From Afipia sp. (GTDB lineage: Bacteria; Pseudomonadota; Alphaproteobacteria; Rhizobiales; Xanthobacteraceae): a DNA stretch of 9,948 nucleotides. The notes beneath the pieces are model-generated. The model saw nothing but the letters and a program-made list of their open reading frames with translations. It was not told where the DNA came from and searched no databases. The position numbers and the translations under genes are program-made. Numbering within the stretch: the first letter of the stretch is position 1; every line of letters starts with the position of its first letter. Of the stretch, positions 1 to 5,937 are shown one piece after another. The DNA lies in assembly GCA_020056155.1 (NCBI GenBank), contig JAGVII010000236.1, forward strand, positions 1 through 9,948, in the 5' to 3' direction.

Positions 1-254
1 GAGCCACGCGCGACACTCTTGATAGCCTGCGCTTGCTCGATCATCCCGCGTGCAAATTGAACGATCTGCTGTCCGATGGGCGTCACATGGACCCCTGCTC
101 CTGTGCGCTCGAACAATAGGACATTAAGCCCCTCTTCCAACTTTTTGATCTGCGCGCTCATCGTTGGCTGGGTCACATGACAGTGCTCGGCCGCGCGGCC
201 AAAGCCGCCGTGATCGATCACGGCCAATACGTAACGCAATTGGGTAAGGGTCAT
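1..254 (-). CDS. LysR-family transcriptional regulator, OxyR-like (5' part only)
   Basis: The first 84 codons are visible; the rest lies beyond the left edge. They form the LysR N-terminal winged helix-turn-helix. The protein begins MTLTQLRYVLAVIDHGGFGR, then AAEHCHVTQPTMSAQIKKLE, followed by LLFERTGAGVHVTPIGQQI. This is the canonical LysR HTH and linker-helix pattern. The EHCHVTQPT stretch is close to E. coli OxyR (DSCHVSQPT), including a Cys at residue 25, so it belongs in the OxyR-like subgroup. The ligand-binding or redox domain is outside the window, so true OxyR function cannot be judged. The start is ATG at 252-254, with a GGTGGGAG-like ribosome site upstream. It is transcribed away from the deacetylase/FAH/MHS operon across a symmetric operator at 288-322. 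That is the classic LysR arrangement for autoregulation and activation of the divergent genes. Confidence 0.9.
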   Translation of the reverse strand, partial: MTLTQLRYVLAVIDHGGFGRAAEHCHVTQPTMSAQIKKLEEGLNVLLFERTGAGVHVTPIGQQIVQFARGMIEQAQAIKSVARG

Positions 255-287
255 GCGTCAAAGGCTCCCACCTCGCCAGTCGCGGCC

Positions 288-322
288 AATATACACATAG
301 TTTTTATCTATGAAAGTATATT
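288..322. promoter_or_regulatory. Symmetric divergent promoter with OxyR-type LysR operator
   Basis: The centre is ATAG (297-300), seven bases, CTAT (308-311). The internal T at 302 and A at 306 make a full match to the OxyR half-operator consensus ATAG-n-T-nnn-A-n-CTAT; the arms extend to CATAG/CTATG. Outside these lie AATATAC (288-294) and its inverted copy GTATATT (316-322). These supply TATATT -10 boxes pointing left (toward the LysR gene) and right (toward the deacetylase/FAH operon). The matching -35 regions are poor, as expected for promoters that need an activator. The second ATAG-N7-CTAT module of a full OxyR site is not present. Binding by the adjacent LysR protein is inferred from position and motif. 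Confidence 0.65.
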
Positions 323-574
323 ACAAAATCAATTTTCTTCGAATTCTTGGGCGTGCTTAGGTTCAGGACCAGCAAGCGCTACGGCGATGGAGCCTAGGCC
401 CCGCGCCAAAGGCGCTGCGCTATAGGCGCATACATAGATGATAACAATGGCAACTTAGTTGCCGACTGACAAAACACCAATGGCGGCCGGAAATGGGACG
501 AGCCCGTGCTTAAGCCACGCTTGGCTTTTGACCTGATGCCGCCCGACTTCCTCATTCTGAAGCAAAGGCAAGCT
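323..574 (+). other. Long untranslated leader of the LysR-controlled operon
   Basis: If the rightward TATATT box is used, transcription would begin near 329, leaving a leader of roughly 245 bases before the deacetylase start. I see no convincing gene in it. A 12-codon frame at 387-425 has no ribosome site. The only clear structure is the inverted repeat at 449-463. The part around 391-430 is a GC-rich, GGCGC/GCGC-containing stretch. There is no T-rich terminator. The leader may simply be non-coding sequence, or it may hold a second promoter nearer 500 that I cannot identify. Confidence 0.35.
449..463. repeat. Perfect 15-nt inverted repeat (7-bp arms)
   Basis: The sequence reads GGCAACT, a central T, then AGTTGCC, with no mismatch. 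It could be an operator for a dimeric regulator, or in RNA a small hairpin with six to seven pairs and a tight loop. It lies in the presumed leader of the operon, about 110 bases upstream of the first gene, with no T-run after it, so it is not a standard intrinsic terminator. Its function is unknown. Confidence 0.4.
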
Positions 575-1237
575 ATGGGGCGCATTACTCTCACCTTCGA
601 CAACGGACCAGAACCGGAAATGACGTCCCTTGTTCTGGACGTGCTGCGCAAACAGGGCGTGTGCGCGACATTCTTTGTCATCGGGTAAAATCTTGAGAAG
701 CCAGGAGCCAGGGCGGTCGTCGAGCGCGCGCGCGCCGAAGGTCACTGGATTGGCAATCATTCATTCACTCACCGGACATCCTTGGGGAATGCAACCACAG
801 ACAGCTTTTTCGATGACGAAGTGTCGCGCACCTTCGATGCCCTTGGCGATCTTGCCCATCCCGACCGATTGTTTCGGCCGTTTTGCAACGCTGGCCTGAT
901 CGACCACAGGCTGTTCCGGAAAGTCGATCTTCAAAGGATGACGGACGCAAAGATCACATGCGTCTTGTTCAATTCTGTCCCTCGCGACTGGGAGCATGCC
1001 GACGCATGGGTAAACACGGCGCTTTCAGAACTCACGACCAAGCCCTGGACGACGATCGTTCTGCACGACATTTACGGATATCCCGATGGAGTGGATGTCC
1101 GTGCGATGTTGCAGCTGGACCGCTTCATGTCGCTCGCGAAAGACCAGGGCCACGAATTTCTTCAGGAGTTTTCTCCCGACTGCGTTCCGATCAGACGAGG
1201 AAAAATCTGCTTTGACATTCAGTCCCTCACAAACTGA
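575..1237 (+). pseudogene. NodB-type polysaccharide deacetylase gene interrupted by an in-frame TAA
   Basis: The frame runs from ATG 575 (AAAGG at 564-568 as ribosome site; GTG 506 and ATG 536 are in-frame alternatives) to TGA 1235-1237. A single TAA at 686-688 occupies codon 38. The frame is the same on both sides, so this is a nonsense change rather than a frameshift. The family usually has Lys, Glu or Gln after FFVIG, and one base would convert TAA to AAA, GAA or CAA. The conserved NodB motifs are otherwise present: TFDNGP (residues 7-12, where TFDDGP is usual), the metal-binding H-x3-H in NHSFTH (62-66), FRPF (100-103), a DW near 138-139 and LHD (163-165). Intact, it would be a ~220-residue metal-dependent carbohydrate deacetylase without a signal peptide. 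It leads the operon, with the FAH gene 63 bases downstream. It is probably dead, unless the TAA is a sequencing error or is read through. Confidence 0.8.
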
Positions 1238-1300
1238 GTGAATCATGATCGGCGTGAAATACAGCGTCAAAATTTGCCTGAATACCATGAGGGGACAACC

Positions 1301-2146
1301 GTGAAGTTGGTGCGTTACGGACAGAAGGGCTTTGAGAAACCGGGTGTGCTCGATCGAGATGGCAACATCAGATCTCTTGCTGCGGTGGTTGCCGATTTTG
1401 GCCCTGACGTTCTTGAGTCGCTTTCGAAGACTCCGCCGGACTGGTCAATCGACGATCTTCCGGTATGCGACGCCGGCGTGCGCCTAGGCGCGCCGCTCTC
1501 GAAACCTGGAAAGATCGTCTGCATCGGGCTGAACTACAGGGCTCATGCCATCGAAGCTGGCATGGCGATACCCACCGAGCCAGTGATCTTTCTCAAGGCA
1601 CCGAACTCGCTGTCCGGACCGTATGATCCCGTTGTTCTGCCAGCCAATTCAAGCAAATGCGACTGGGAGATCGAGCTAGGCGTTGTCATCGGGCGCAGGG
1701 CCAAGAAGATAGCGCCCAGCGCCGCGCTCGATCATGTCCTGGGATATTGCATCGTCAACGATGTAAGCGAGCGGTCCTTTCAACTTGAGCGCGGAGGTCA
1801 GTGGACCAAGGGCAAAAGCGCAGACACGTTCTGTCCTGTCGGTCCCTACATTGCGACGCGCGACGAGATCGCCGATCCGCAGGCGCTGAAATTACGATGC
1901 GATGTATCAGGCAGGGCTGCCCAGAACAGCAACACCTCGGACATGATTTTCAGCGTCGCCGAGGCAATCAGCTATCTCAGCGCATTCATGACGCTTGAAC
2001 CGGGCGACCTCGTTTGCACAGGCACTCCGCAAGGCGTCGGTCATGGCAGCAAGCCGTCGGTTTATCTGAAGAACGGTGACGTCATGACCCTTTCGATCGA
2101 CGGCCTTGGCGAACAGCAGCAAGTGGCGACAGAAGAACGCGATTGA
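1301..2146 (+). CDS. Fumarylacetoacetate hydrolase (FAH) family protein
   Basis: This 281-residue protein belongs to the FAH superfamily, which hydrolyses, decarboxylates or hydrates 2-oxo or beta-diketo acids in the cytoplasm using Mg2+ or Mn2+. The subgroup carries database labels such as 2-keto-4-pentenoate hydratase, ureidoglycolate lyase or diketo-deoxy-fuconate hydrolase, and its substrate cannot be read from sequence. The N-terminal domain (1-60) starts MKLVRYGQKGFEKPG. The catalytic core has IGLNYRAHAIE (75-85, with His82 and Glu85), the metal ligands Glu123, Glu125 (DWEIELG) and Asp154 (VNDVSER), and the C-terminal TGTPQGVGHG loop (240-249). The frame is open from 1238, but GTG 1301 is the likely start because GAGGGG at 1289-1294 sits six bases before it and the protein then matches the family's usual N-terminus. 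The gene sits between the broken deacetylase and an organic-acid-type transporter, suggesting joint uptake and cleavage. Confidence 0.88.
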   Translation: MKLVRYGQKGFEKPGVLDRDGNIRSLAAVVADFGPDVLESLSKTPPDWSIDDLPVCDAGVRLGAPLSKPGKIVCIGLNYRAHAIEAGMAIPTEPVIFLKAPNSLSGPYDPVVLPANSSKCDWEIELGVVIGRRAKKIAPSAALDHVLGYCIVNDVSERSFQLERGGQWTKGKSADTFCPVGPYIATRDEIADPQALKLRCDVSGRAAQNSNTSDMIFSVAEAISYLSAFMTLEPGDLVCTGTPQGVGHGSKPSVYLKNGDVMTLSIDGLGEQQQVATEERD

Positions 2147-2158
2147 CACGAATTCGTG
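2147..2158. repeat. Perfect 12-bp palindrome directly after the FAH stop codon
   Basis: CACGAATTCGTG begins at the base after TGA (2144-2146). With only four-base arms around AATT it would make a weak RNA hairpin. As DNA it is a fully symmetric site 46 bases before the transporter start. It may be chance; no matching copy was noticed elsewhere in the window. Confidence 0.25.
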
Positions 2159-2203
2159 CGCGTTCAGGAAACGTAAATTAAAAGCAAATGGGAGGGGTAC
2201 AAG

Positions 2204-3883
2204 ATGCAAGATGATCAGGTGATGCCGCTGGACGAACGCGTCGTCAGCGGGAGCAGGGAACATTCCCGACGTCGCATGACGAGAGTCGAAAAGCGCGTGA
2301 TTGTCGCGTCGTCGATGGGCACCGTCCTTGAACTTTATGAATTCTTTCTTGTCGGCGCCTTGTCGACCGAAATTGCCAAGCATTTCTTCTCAGGCGTCAA
2401 TCCCAGCACCGGCTTTATTCTGGCGTTGCTCTCATTCGCCGCGGGATTTGTCATGCGCCCGTTCGGCGGCATGGTTTTTGGACGATTTGGCGATCTGATC
2501 GGTCGCAAGCGCACATTTCTTGCAACCATTCTGATCATGGGCGTTGCGACCTTCACCATGGGCATATTGCCCGGGTTTGAATCGATTGGCGTCGCCTCAC
2601 CGATCTTGTTCGTGCTCATGCGCATGCTACAGGGGCTTGCCATTGGCGGGGAATTCGGCGGCGCGTTTATCTATGTCGCGGAGCATGGCCCGAAGCGGGA
2701 CTGCGGGTTCAGGGTCTCATGGGTTGTAGAGACAGGGGCTGGCGGTCTGCTGCTCTCCTTGCTGGTGGTGCTACCCCTGCGGCATTTCATGGGTGAAAGC
2801 GCGTTTACCGATTGGGGTTGGCGTCTTCCCTTCCTTTTCTCAATCGTGATTATTCTTTTTTCACTGTGGATCCGCCTCAAGCTCGACGAGTCTCCTGAAT
2901 TTCTCCGAATCAAAGCCGAAGGCGCGATGTCGAAGTCGCCGATTTCGGAAACACTCGCTGAATGGAAGAACCTGAAACTGGTGCTGGTCGCTATATTCGG
3001 CGTCATGATGTGTGCCGCCACTCTTTTCTACAATGGCCAGCTCTACACGATGTTCTTTCTCTCCAAGACATTGAAAGTCGATGCGGCGACAACGAATCTG
3101 CTCGTGATCAGCGCCACCATCCTCACGGCGCCAGTTTATCTCATCGCCGGGCTGATGTCGGATCGGGTGGGACGAAAGAAGGTCTTGATTGCGGGATGCT
3201 TGCTCGGCGCGCTGTTCACCATGCCTCTGTTCAAGGCGTTGACGCACTATGCAAATCCCGCTCTCGCGAGAGCTGAGCTGGAAGCGCCCATCGTAGTCAG
3301 TGCGGACCCGAAGGAATGCGCTTTCCAGTTCGACCCCACCGGAACGGCCAAATTCACCAGCTCCTGCGATATCGTTACGAGTAGTCTGACGAAGGCCGGC
3401 TTGAGCTATCGCAGCCAGCCACTCGCTCAGGGTGAGGTTGCACGCGTTCAGATCGGAACAGATGTGATTGAGGGATATCGCGCGTCGGATAGCGATGCCG
3501 CAGCGAAAGCAGCGAAGTTCAACGCATCGTTGGCCGCGACGGCAGCCAAGCATGGATACGGGCGAGCCGCTAATAAGAATGAAATCAACACGCCGATGGT
3601 CTTGTTAATCTTGATGGCATTGATTTCATTCGGCGCCATCGTATTCACGGCGGGCGTAACGATGCTGGTGGAGATGTTCCCGACCAGAATCCGATATACC
3701 GCGATCTCGATTCCCTATCACGTCGGGTCGGCTGTGTTTGGAGGTTTCCTGCCTGCGATCTCCTTCGCAATCGTGGCTGCAACGGGGAACATCTACTCCG
3801 GGCTGTGGTATCCGATCGGAGCCGCCGGGCTCTCGGTGCTGGTTATCATCTTCTTTGCAAAAGAGACAAAAGACGCAACCTAA
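2204..3883 (+). CDS. MFS transporter, metabolite:H+ symporter (MHS) family, with large periplasmic loop
   Basis: This 559-residue inner-membrane protein has twelve predicted helices and probably takes up an organic acid with protons. MHS signatures are GRFGDLIGRKRT (93-104), RMLQGLAIGGEFGGA (140-154) and the half-two copy GLMSDRVGRKKV (316-327). Helices 1-9 span about residues 31-345 and 10-12 about 463-552. Between TM9 and TM10, on the predicted periplasmic side, is an extra ~115-residue hydrophilic segment (about 348-462) with two cysteines (372 and 388). Ordinary MHS members of about 430-450 residues lack it, which accounts for the length. The start ATG 2204 is set by an excellent GGGAGGGG (2190-2197) six bases upstream. 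The gap to the FAH gene is 57 bases and to the DUF1330 gene 62 bases, all on one strand. The substrate is unknown; context suggests a carboxylate fed to the FAH enzyme. Confidence 0.92.
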   Translation: MQDDQVMPLDERVVSGSREHSRRRMTRVEKRVIVASSMGTVLELYEFFLVGALSTEIAKHFFSGVNPSTGFILALLSFAAGFVMRPFGGMVFGRFGDLIGRKRTFLATILIMGVATFTMGILPGFESIGVASPILFVLMRMLQGLAIGGEFGGAFIYVAEHGPKRDCGFRVSWVVETGAGGLLLSLLVVLPLRHFMGESAFTDWGWRLPFLFSIVIILFSLWIRLKLDESPEFLRIKAEGAMSKSPISETLAEWKNLKLVLVAIFGVMMCAATLFYNGQLYTMFFLSKTLKVDAATTNLLVISATILTAPVYLIAGLMSDRVGRKKVLIAGCLLGALFTMPLFKALTHYANPALARAELEAPIVVSADPKECAFQFDPTGTAKFTSSCDIVTSSLTKAGLSYRSQPLAQGEVARVQIGTDVIEGYRASDSDAAAKAAKFNASLAATAAKHGYGRAANKNEINTPMVLLILMALISFGAIVFTAGVTMLVEMFPTRIRYTAISIPYHVGSAVFGGFLPAISFAIVAATGNIYSGLWYPIGAAGLSVLVIIFFAKETKDAT

Positions 3884-3884
3884 A

Positions 3885-3916
3885 ACCAGCGCCGGAGAAA
3901 TCCGGCGTTCACTGGT
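3885..3916 (+). terminator. Strong intercistronic hairpin after the transporter gene
   Basis: Starting two bases after the TAA stop, CGCCGGA (3890-3896) and TCCGGCG (3901-3907) pair perfectly across a GAAA tetraloop. The flanks ACCAG (3885-3889) and CTGGT (3912-3916) can extend the stem past a four-base bulge. No T-run follows, so it is not a textbook Rho-independent terminator. It may protect the upstream message, lower expression of the following DUF1330 gene, or act as a partial terminator. Confidence 0.5.
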
Positions 3917-3945
3917 ACATTCGTTACTCATCGAGGATCAGGCTT

Positions 3946-4248
3946 ATGTCAGCTTACTTCGTCGTGCGCGGTGTCATTCATGACAGGGCCGCTTTCCAGA
4001 AATATGCGAGCAGATCGCCGGGCGTACTTGCGCGGTTCGGCGGCCGCCACATCGCGCGCGGCGGCAAAAGCATCGCATTCGAGGGGCCGGACGACCGGCC
4101 CCATGTCGTCATCGCGGAGTTTCCCGATTTCGAGTCCGCTGAGCGCTGCTATCGCTCGGAGGCTTACCAGGCGCTGATCCCTCTAAGGTCCGCCCATGCG
4201 ACGCTGGAGTTCACCCTGATCGATGGCGTTCCAGCGTCGTCTAGTTGA
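3946..4248 (+). CDS. DUF1330 domain protein
   Basis: This 100-residue protein has a small ferredoxin-like alpha/beta barrel fold of the DUF1330 family (dimeric alpha/beta barrel superfamily). Family hallmarks are the start MSAYFVVRGVI, the central RFGGRHIARGG (30-40), the strand VVIAEFPDFESAERCY (54-69) and SEAYQALIPLRSAHA (71-85). Some relatives sit in catabolic operons, but no biochemical role is established for most members. The frame is open far upstream into the transporter's 3' end. The start at ATG 3946 is chosen from the family's typical N-terminus and GAGGA (3933-3937) eight bases before it. It is probably the last gene of the LysR-linked operon, behind the hairpin at 3885-3916, and 35 bases from the converging SDR gene. 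It could be an accessory isomerase- or monooxygenase-like protein, but nothing here proves that. Confidence 0.85.
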   Translation: MSAYFVVRGVIHDRAAFQKYASRSPGVLARFGGRHIARGGKSIAFEGPDDRPHVVIAEFPDFESAERCYRSEAYQALIPLRSAHATLEFTLIDGVPASSS

Positions 4249-4283
4249 TCCCTGCGTCCGGCCAGTCTCAGTGCTGACTCTTA

Positions 4284-5003
4284 CTACGCCGCAGCTTTGC
4301 CAATCGATGCGCCGCCGTCGGCAAAGAGCGTCTGCCCTGTGACGAAGCCCGCCTCCTCTGACAGGAGGAAGGCAATCAACGCCGCGATCTCGTCCGGCTT
4401 TCCAAGTCGCTTCATCGGAATCAGAGAGAGAAAGCGGCGTTCTGCTTCGCTGCCTGCGGGCGTGTTTTCCCGGAACATCTCGGTTTCCGTGGGACCGGGC
4501 GCGACAGCATTGACGGTGATGCCGTGCAGCGCGAGTTCAAGCGCCCAGGTGCGGGTGAAGCTCACAATGGCACTCTTGGCCCCTGCGTATGCGGTCCGGT
4601 CAGGAACCCCAAGAATCGTCAGGCTCGAAATATTCACTACGCGCCCCCAGTTTTTCGCGCGCATAGCGGGCAAAACGGCTTGAACAGCCTGTACCGCAGG
4701 CGTGAGATTTCGCCGGAAGGACTCTTCGAGTTGATCGACATCGATCTCGCCGATGCGTCCAAGCCGGATAAATCCGACATTGTTAACGACGCCATCGAAC
4801 GAAAAACGCGCGGCGAGATCCCGCAGCGCGGCGTCCGTCGCATGGCGGTCGGTCAGGTCGAGCGGGACCAGCGTGCCCGGAAAGGATTTATCATCACCTC
4901 TTGCGAGGCCGACAACGAGATGGCCCTGAGCGGCCAACTTTTCGGAAAGTGCCCGGCCAATTCCCTTGCTGGCGCCGGTGATTAAAAATGTTCGCTTGGC
5001 CAT
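4284..5003 (-). CDS. SDR-family NAD(P)-dependent oxidoreductase (FabG-like)
   Basis: This 239-residue classical short-chain dehydrogenase/reductase is cytoplasmic and tetrameric in most relatives. It has the Rossmann motif TGASKGIG (9-16), NNVG (74-77, usually NNAG), Asn99, the catalytic Ser126, Tyr139 and Lys143 (YAGAK), and the PGPTETEM loop (169-176). Arg35 after the second strand favours NADP(H). The C-terminal FVTGQTLFADGG is typical. The substrate is unknown; the FabG-like form suggests a 3-hydroxy- or 3-oxo-acyl or small alcohol/ketone substrate. The frame extends to 5036, but the family N-terminus MAKRTFLITGASKG and a GGAG seven bases upstream place the start at ATG 5003-5001. It diverges from the L,D-transpeptidase gene across a TetR-type operator and converges on the DUF1330 gene. 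Confidence 0.92.
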   Translation of the reverse strand: MAKRTFLITGASKGIGRALSEKLAAQGHLVVGLARGDDKSFPGTLVPLDLTDRHATDAALRDLAARFSFDGVVNNVGFIRLGRIGEIDVDQLEESFRRNLTPAVQAVQAVLPAMRAKNWGRVVNISSLTILGVPDRTAYAGAKSAIVSFTRTWALELALHGITVNAVAPGPTETEMFRENTPAGSEAERRFLSLIPMKRLGKPDEIAALIAFLLSEEAGFVTGQTLFADGGASIGKAAA

Positions 5004-5047
5004 GTACTTACTCCAATTTGGATATTGCCATTGCATTTGTTTACTTC

Positions 5048-5063
5048 TAGAACGTTCGCTCTA
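5048..5063. promoter_or_regulatory. TetR-type operator between SDR and L,D-transpeptidase genes
   Basis: TAGAACGTTCGCTCTA is a 16-bp imperfect palindrome. TAGA pairs with TCTA and CG with CG; only one arm position is mismatched, apart from the two central Ts. It contains the perfect 8-bp core GAACGTTC (5050-5057). The size, symmetry and TAGA/TCTA ends are like operators of many TetR-family repressors. A second dyad, CTATA (5061-5065) and TATAG (5072-5076), overlaps its right end and a possible rightward -10 (TATATC, 5062-5067, with TTTACT 5040-5045 upstream). A protein bound here would cover that promoter and could also affect the SDR promoter. The TetR gene at 5938 is the obvious candidate; this is inference. 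Confidence 0.55.
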
Positions 5064-5143
5064 TATCTACTTATAGAATGAACAACACCAAACGGCAAGA
5101 AACTGCACGCCGTGAAGCCGCGCCCGAACAAGGACCACGATCG

Positions 5144-5815
5144 ATGTTGAATAGACGCGCACTAGTGTTTGGAGCACCACTCGTCCTTGCCGGGTGCGTG
5201 ACACACGACGGGCCAATGACCACCGCTCCCGGGACAGAGCGTGACGCGCGCTACGCCTCCATGTACGGAACGATCGAAAACGAGCCGTTTCCAGTGCCCG
5301 CAGTAGATTTGAGCGAGATCAATCCCAAATTCCTACGTCGGGAGGTGGCCTATCGCACGAATGAGCAACCGGGCACGATCGTCGTCGATACCGAAAACCG
5401 CTATGCTTATTTGGTCAGAGCCGGCGGCCGAGCGATCCGCTACGGCGTCGGCGTCGGCAAACAGGAGGCATTCAATTTTCAGGGCGAAGCGACGATTGCA
5501 CGAAAGGCGGCATGGCCGCGTTGGACACCAACTCCTGACATGATCAAGCGCGAACCGAAACGATATGGTCCGTTCGCAAATGGATTGAACGGAGGCGTCG
5601 ACAATCCGCTGGGGCCGCGGGCGCTGTATCTCTATCGGGGCGGTCGCGATACCTACTACCGGCTGCACGGGACGCTCGAGCCATCGACGATCGGAACGAT
5701 GGTTTCATCTGGCTGTGTCCGTCTGATCAATCAGGATATTATCGATCTCTACAATCGCGTTCCGGTAGGCACAAAGGTCGTCGTGCTTCCAGTTCGGGGC
5801 GCGGATGTGTCCTGA
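5144..5815 (+). CDS. L,D-transpeptidase (YkuD domain), predicted lipoprotein
   Basis: This 223-residue cell-envelope enzyme is predicted to form 3-3 peptidoglycan cross-links or attach envelope proteins to peptidoglycan in the periplasm. The N-terminus MLNRRALVFGAPLVLAGC is a short lipoprotein signal with lipobox LAGC, giving lipid-modified Cys18. A linker precedes the YkuD domain (about 78-216). The active-site block starts at HGTLEPSTIG (His175) and ends with SSGCVRLIN, with nucleophile Cys191. The frame opens at ATG 5078, but ATG 5144 is preferred. It gives a proper signal peptide, AAGGA (5130-5134) lies nine bases upstream, and the 22 extra residues of the longer form would bury the signal. 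The segment Q130-to-G180 of the longer numbering (FQGEATI...GPFANG) is typical of rhizobial members, which are usually present in many copies per genome. The TetR gene follows 122 bases downstream. Confidence 0.88.
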   Translation: MLNRRALVFGAPLVLAGCVTHDGPMTTAPGTERDARYASMYGTIENEPFPVPAVDLSEINPKFLRREVAYRTNEQPGTIVVDTENRYAYLVRAGGRAIRYGVGVGKQEAFNFQGEATIARKAAWPRWTPTPDMIKREPKRYGPFANGLNGGVDNPLGPRALYLYRGGRDTYYRLHGTLEPSTIGTMVSSGCVRLINQDIIDLYNRVPVGTKVVVLPVRGADVS

Positions 5816-5884
5816 CGCTCCGCGACAATCTCACGTGCGAGCGCGGGAAATATCGGAAGGAGTTAAGCCGGCGTCGTGAAAGCA

Positions 5885-5912
5885 ACCGGAGGCCTTGCGG
5901 CCTTGAATCGGT
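5885..5912 (+). other. Hairpin between the L,D-transpeptidase and TetR genes
   Basis: AGGCC (5890-5894), loop TTGC, GGCCT (5899-5903), with ACCG (5885-5888) and CGGT (5909-5912) able to close an outer stem across small bulges. It lies 70 bases after the L,D-transpeptidase stop and 25 bases before the TetR start. With no T-run it is at best a weak terminator. It could instead fold in the TetR leader or be a DNA site. I see no clear promoter in 5816-5937. Confidence 0.3.
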
Positions 5913-5937
5913 CGAACGAGTCAAGGACTTGGACGAG

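Noticed and set aside
177..425. 82-codon open frame on the + strand over the LysR 5' end and promoter.
   Set aside because: It overlaps the clear LysR coding sequence in antisense and runs through the divergent promoter; no ribosome site and no family resemblance.
660..700. Possible frameshift in the deacetylase gene after FFVIG.
   Set aside because: Codon-by-codon tracking shows the same frame before and after TAA 686-688, so it is a nonsense codon and not an indel.
1238..1300. Longer N-terminus for the FAH protein starting at 1238.
   Set aside because: The extra 21 residues are not family-like, while GTG 1301 has a strong ribosome site at ideal spacing.
2861..3553. Long antisense open frame (230 codons) opposite the transporter gene.
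   Set aside because: It is a shadow of the transporter's codon pattern; the product is low-complexity, Arg/His-rich and unlike any family.
4249..4283. Possible bidirectional terminator between the DUF1330 and SDR genes (TCAG-TG-CTGA).
   Set aside because: Only four base pairs with a two-base loop and no T-run; too weak to call.
5078..5143. Longer start for the L,D-transpeptidase at ATG 5078.
   Set aside because: It would place a charged 22-residue segment before the lipoprotein signal and lies only about ten bases from the likely -10 box; ATG 5144 has a ribosome site and proper signal.
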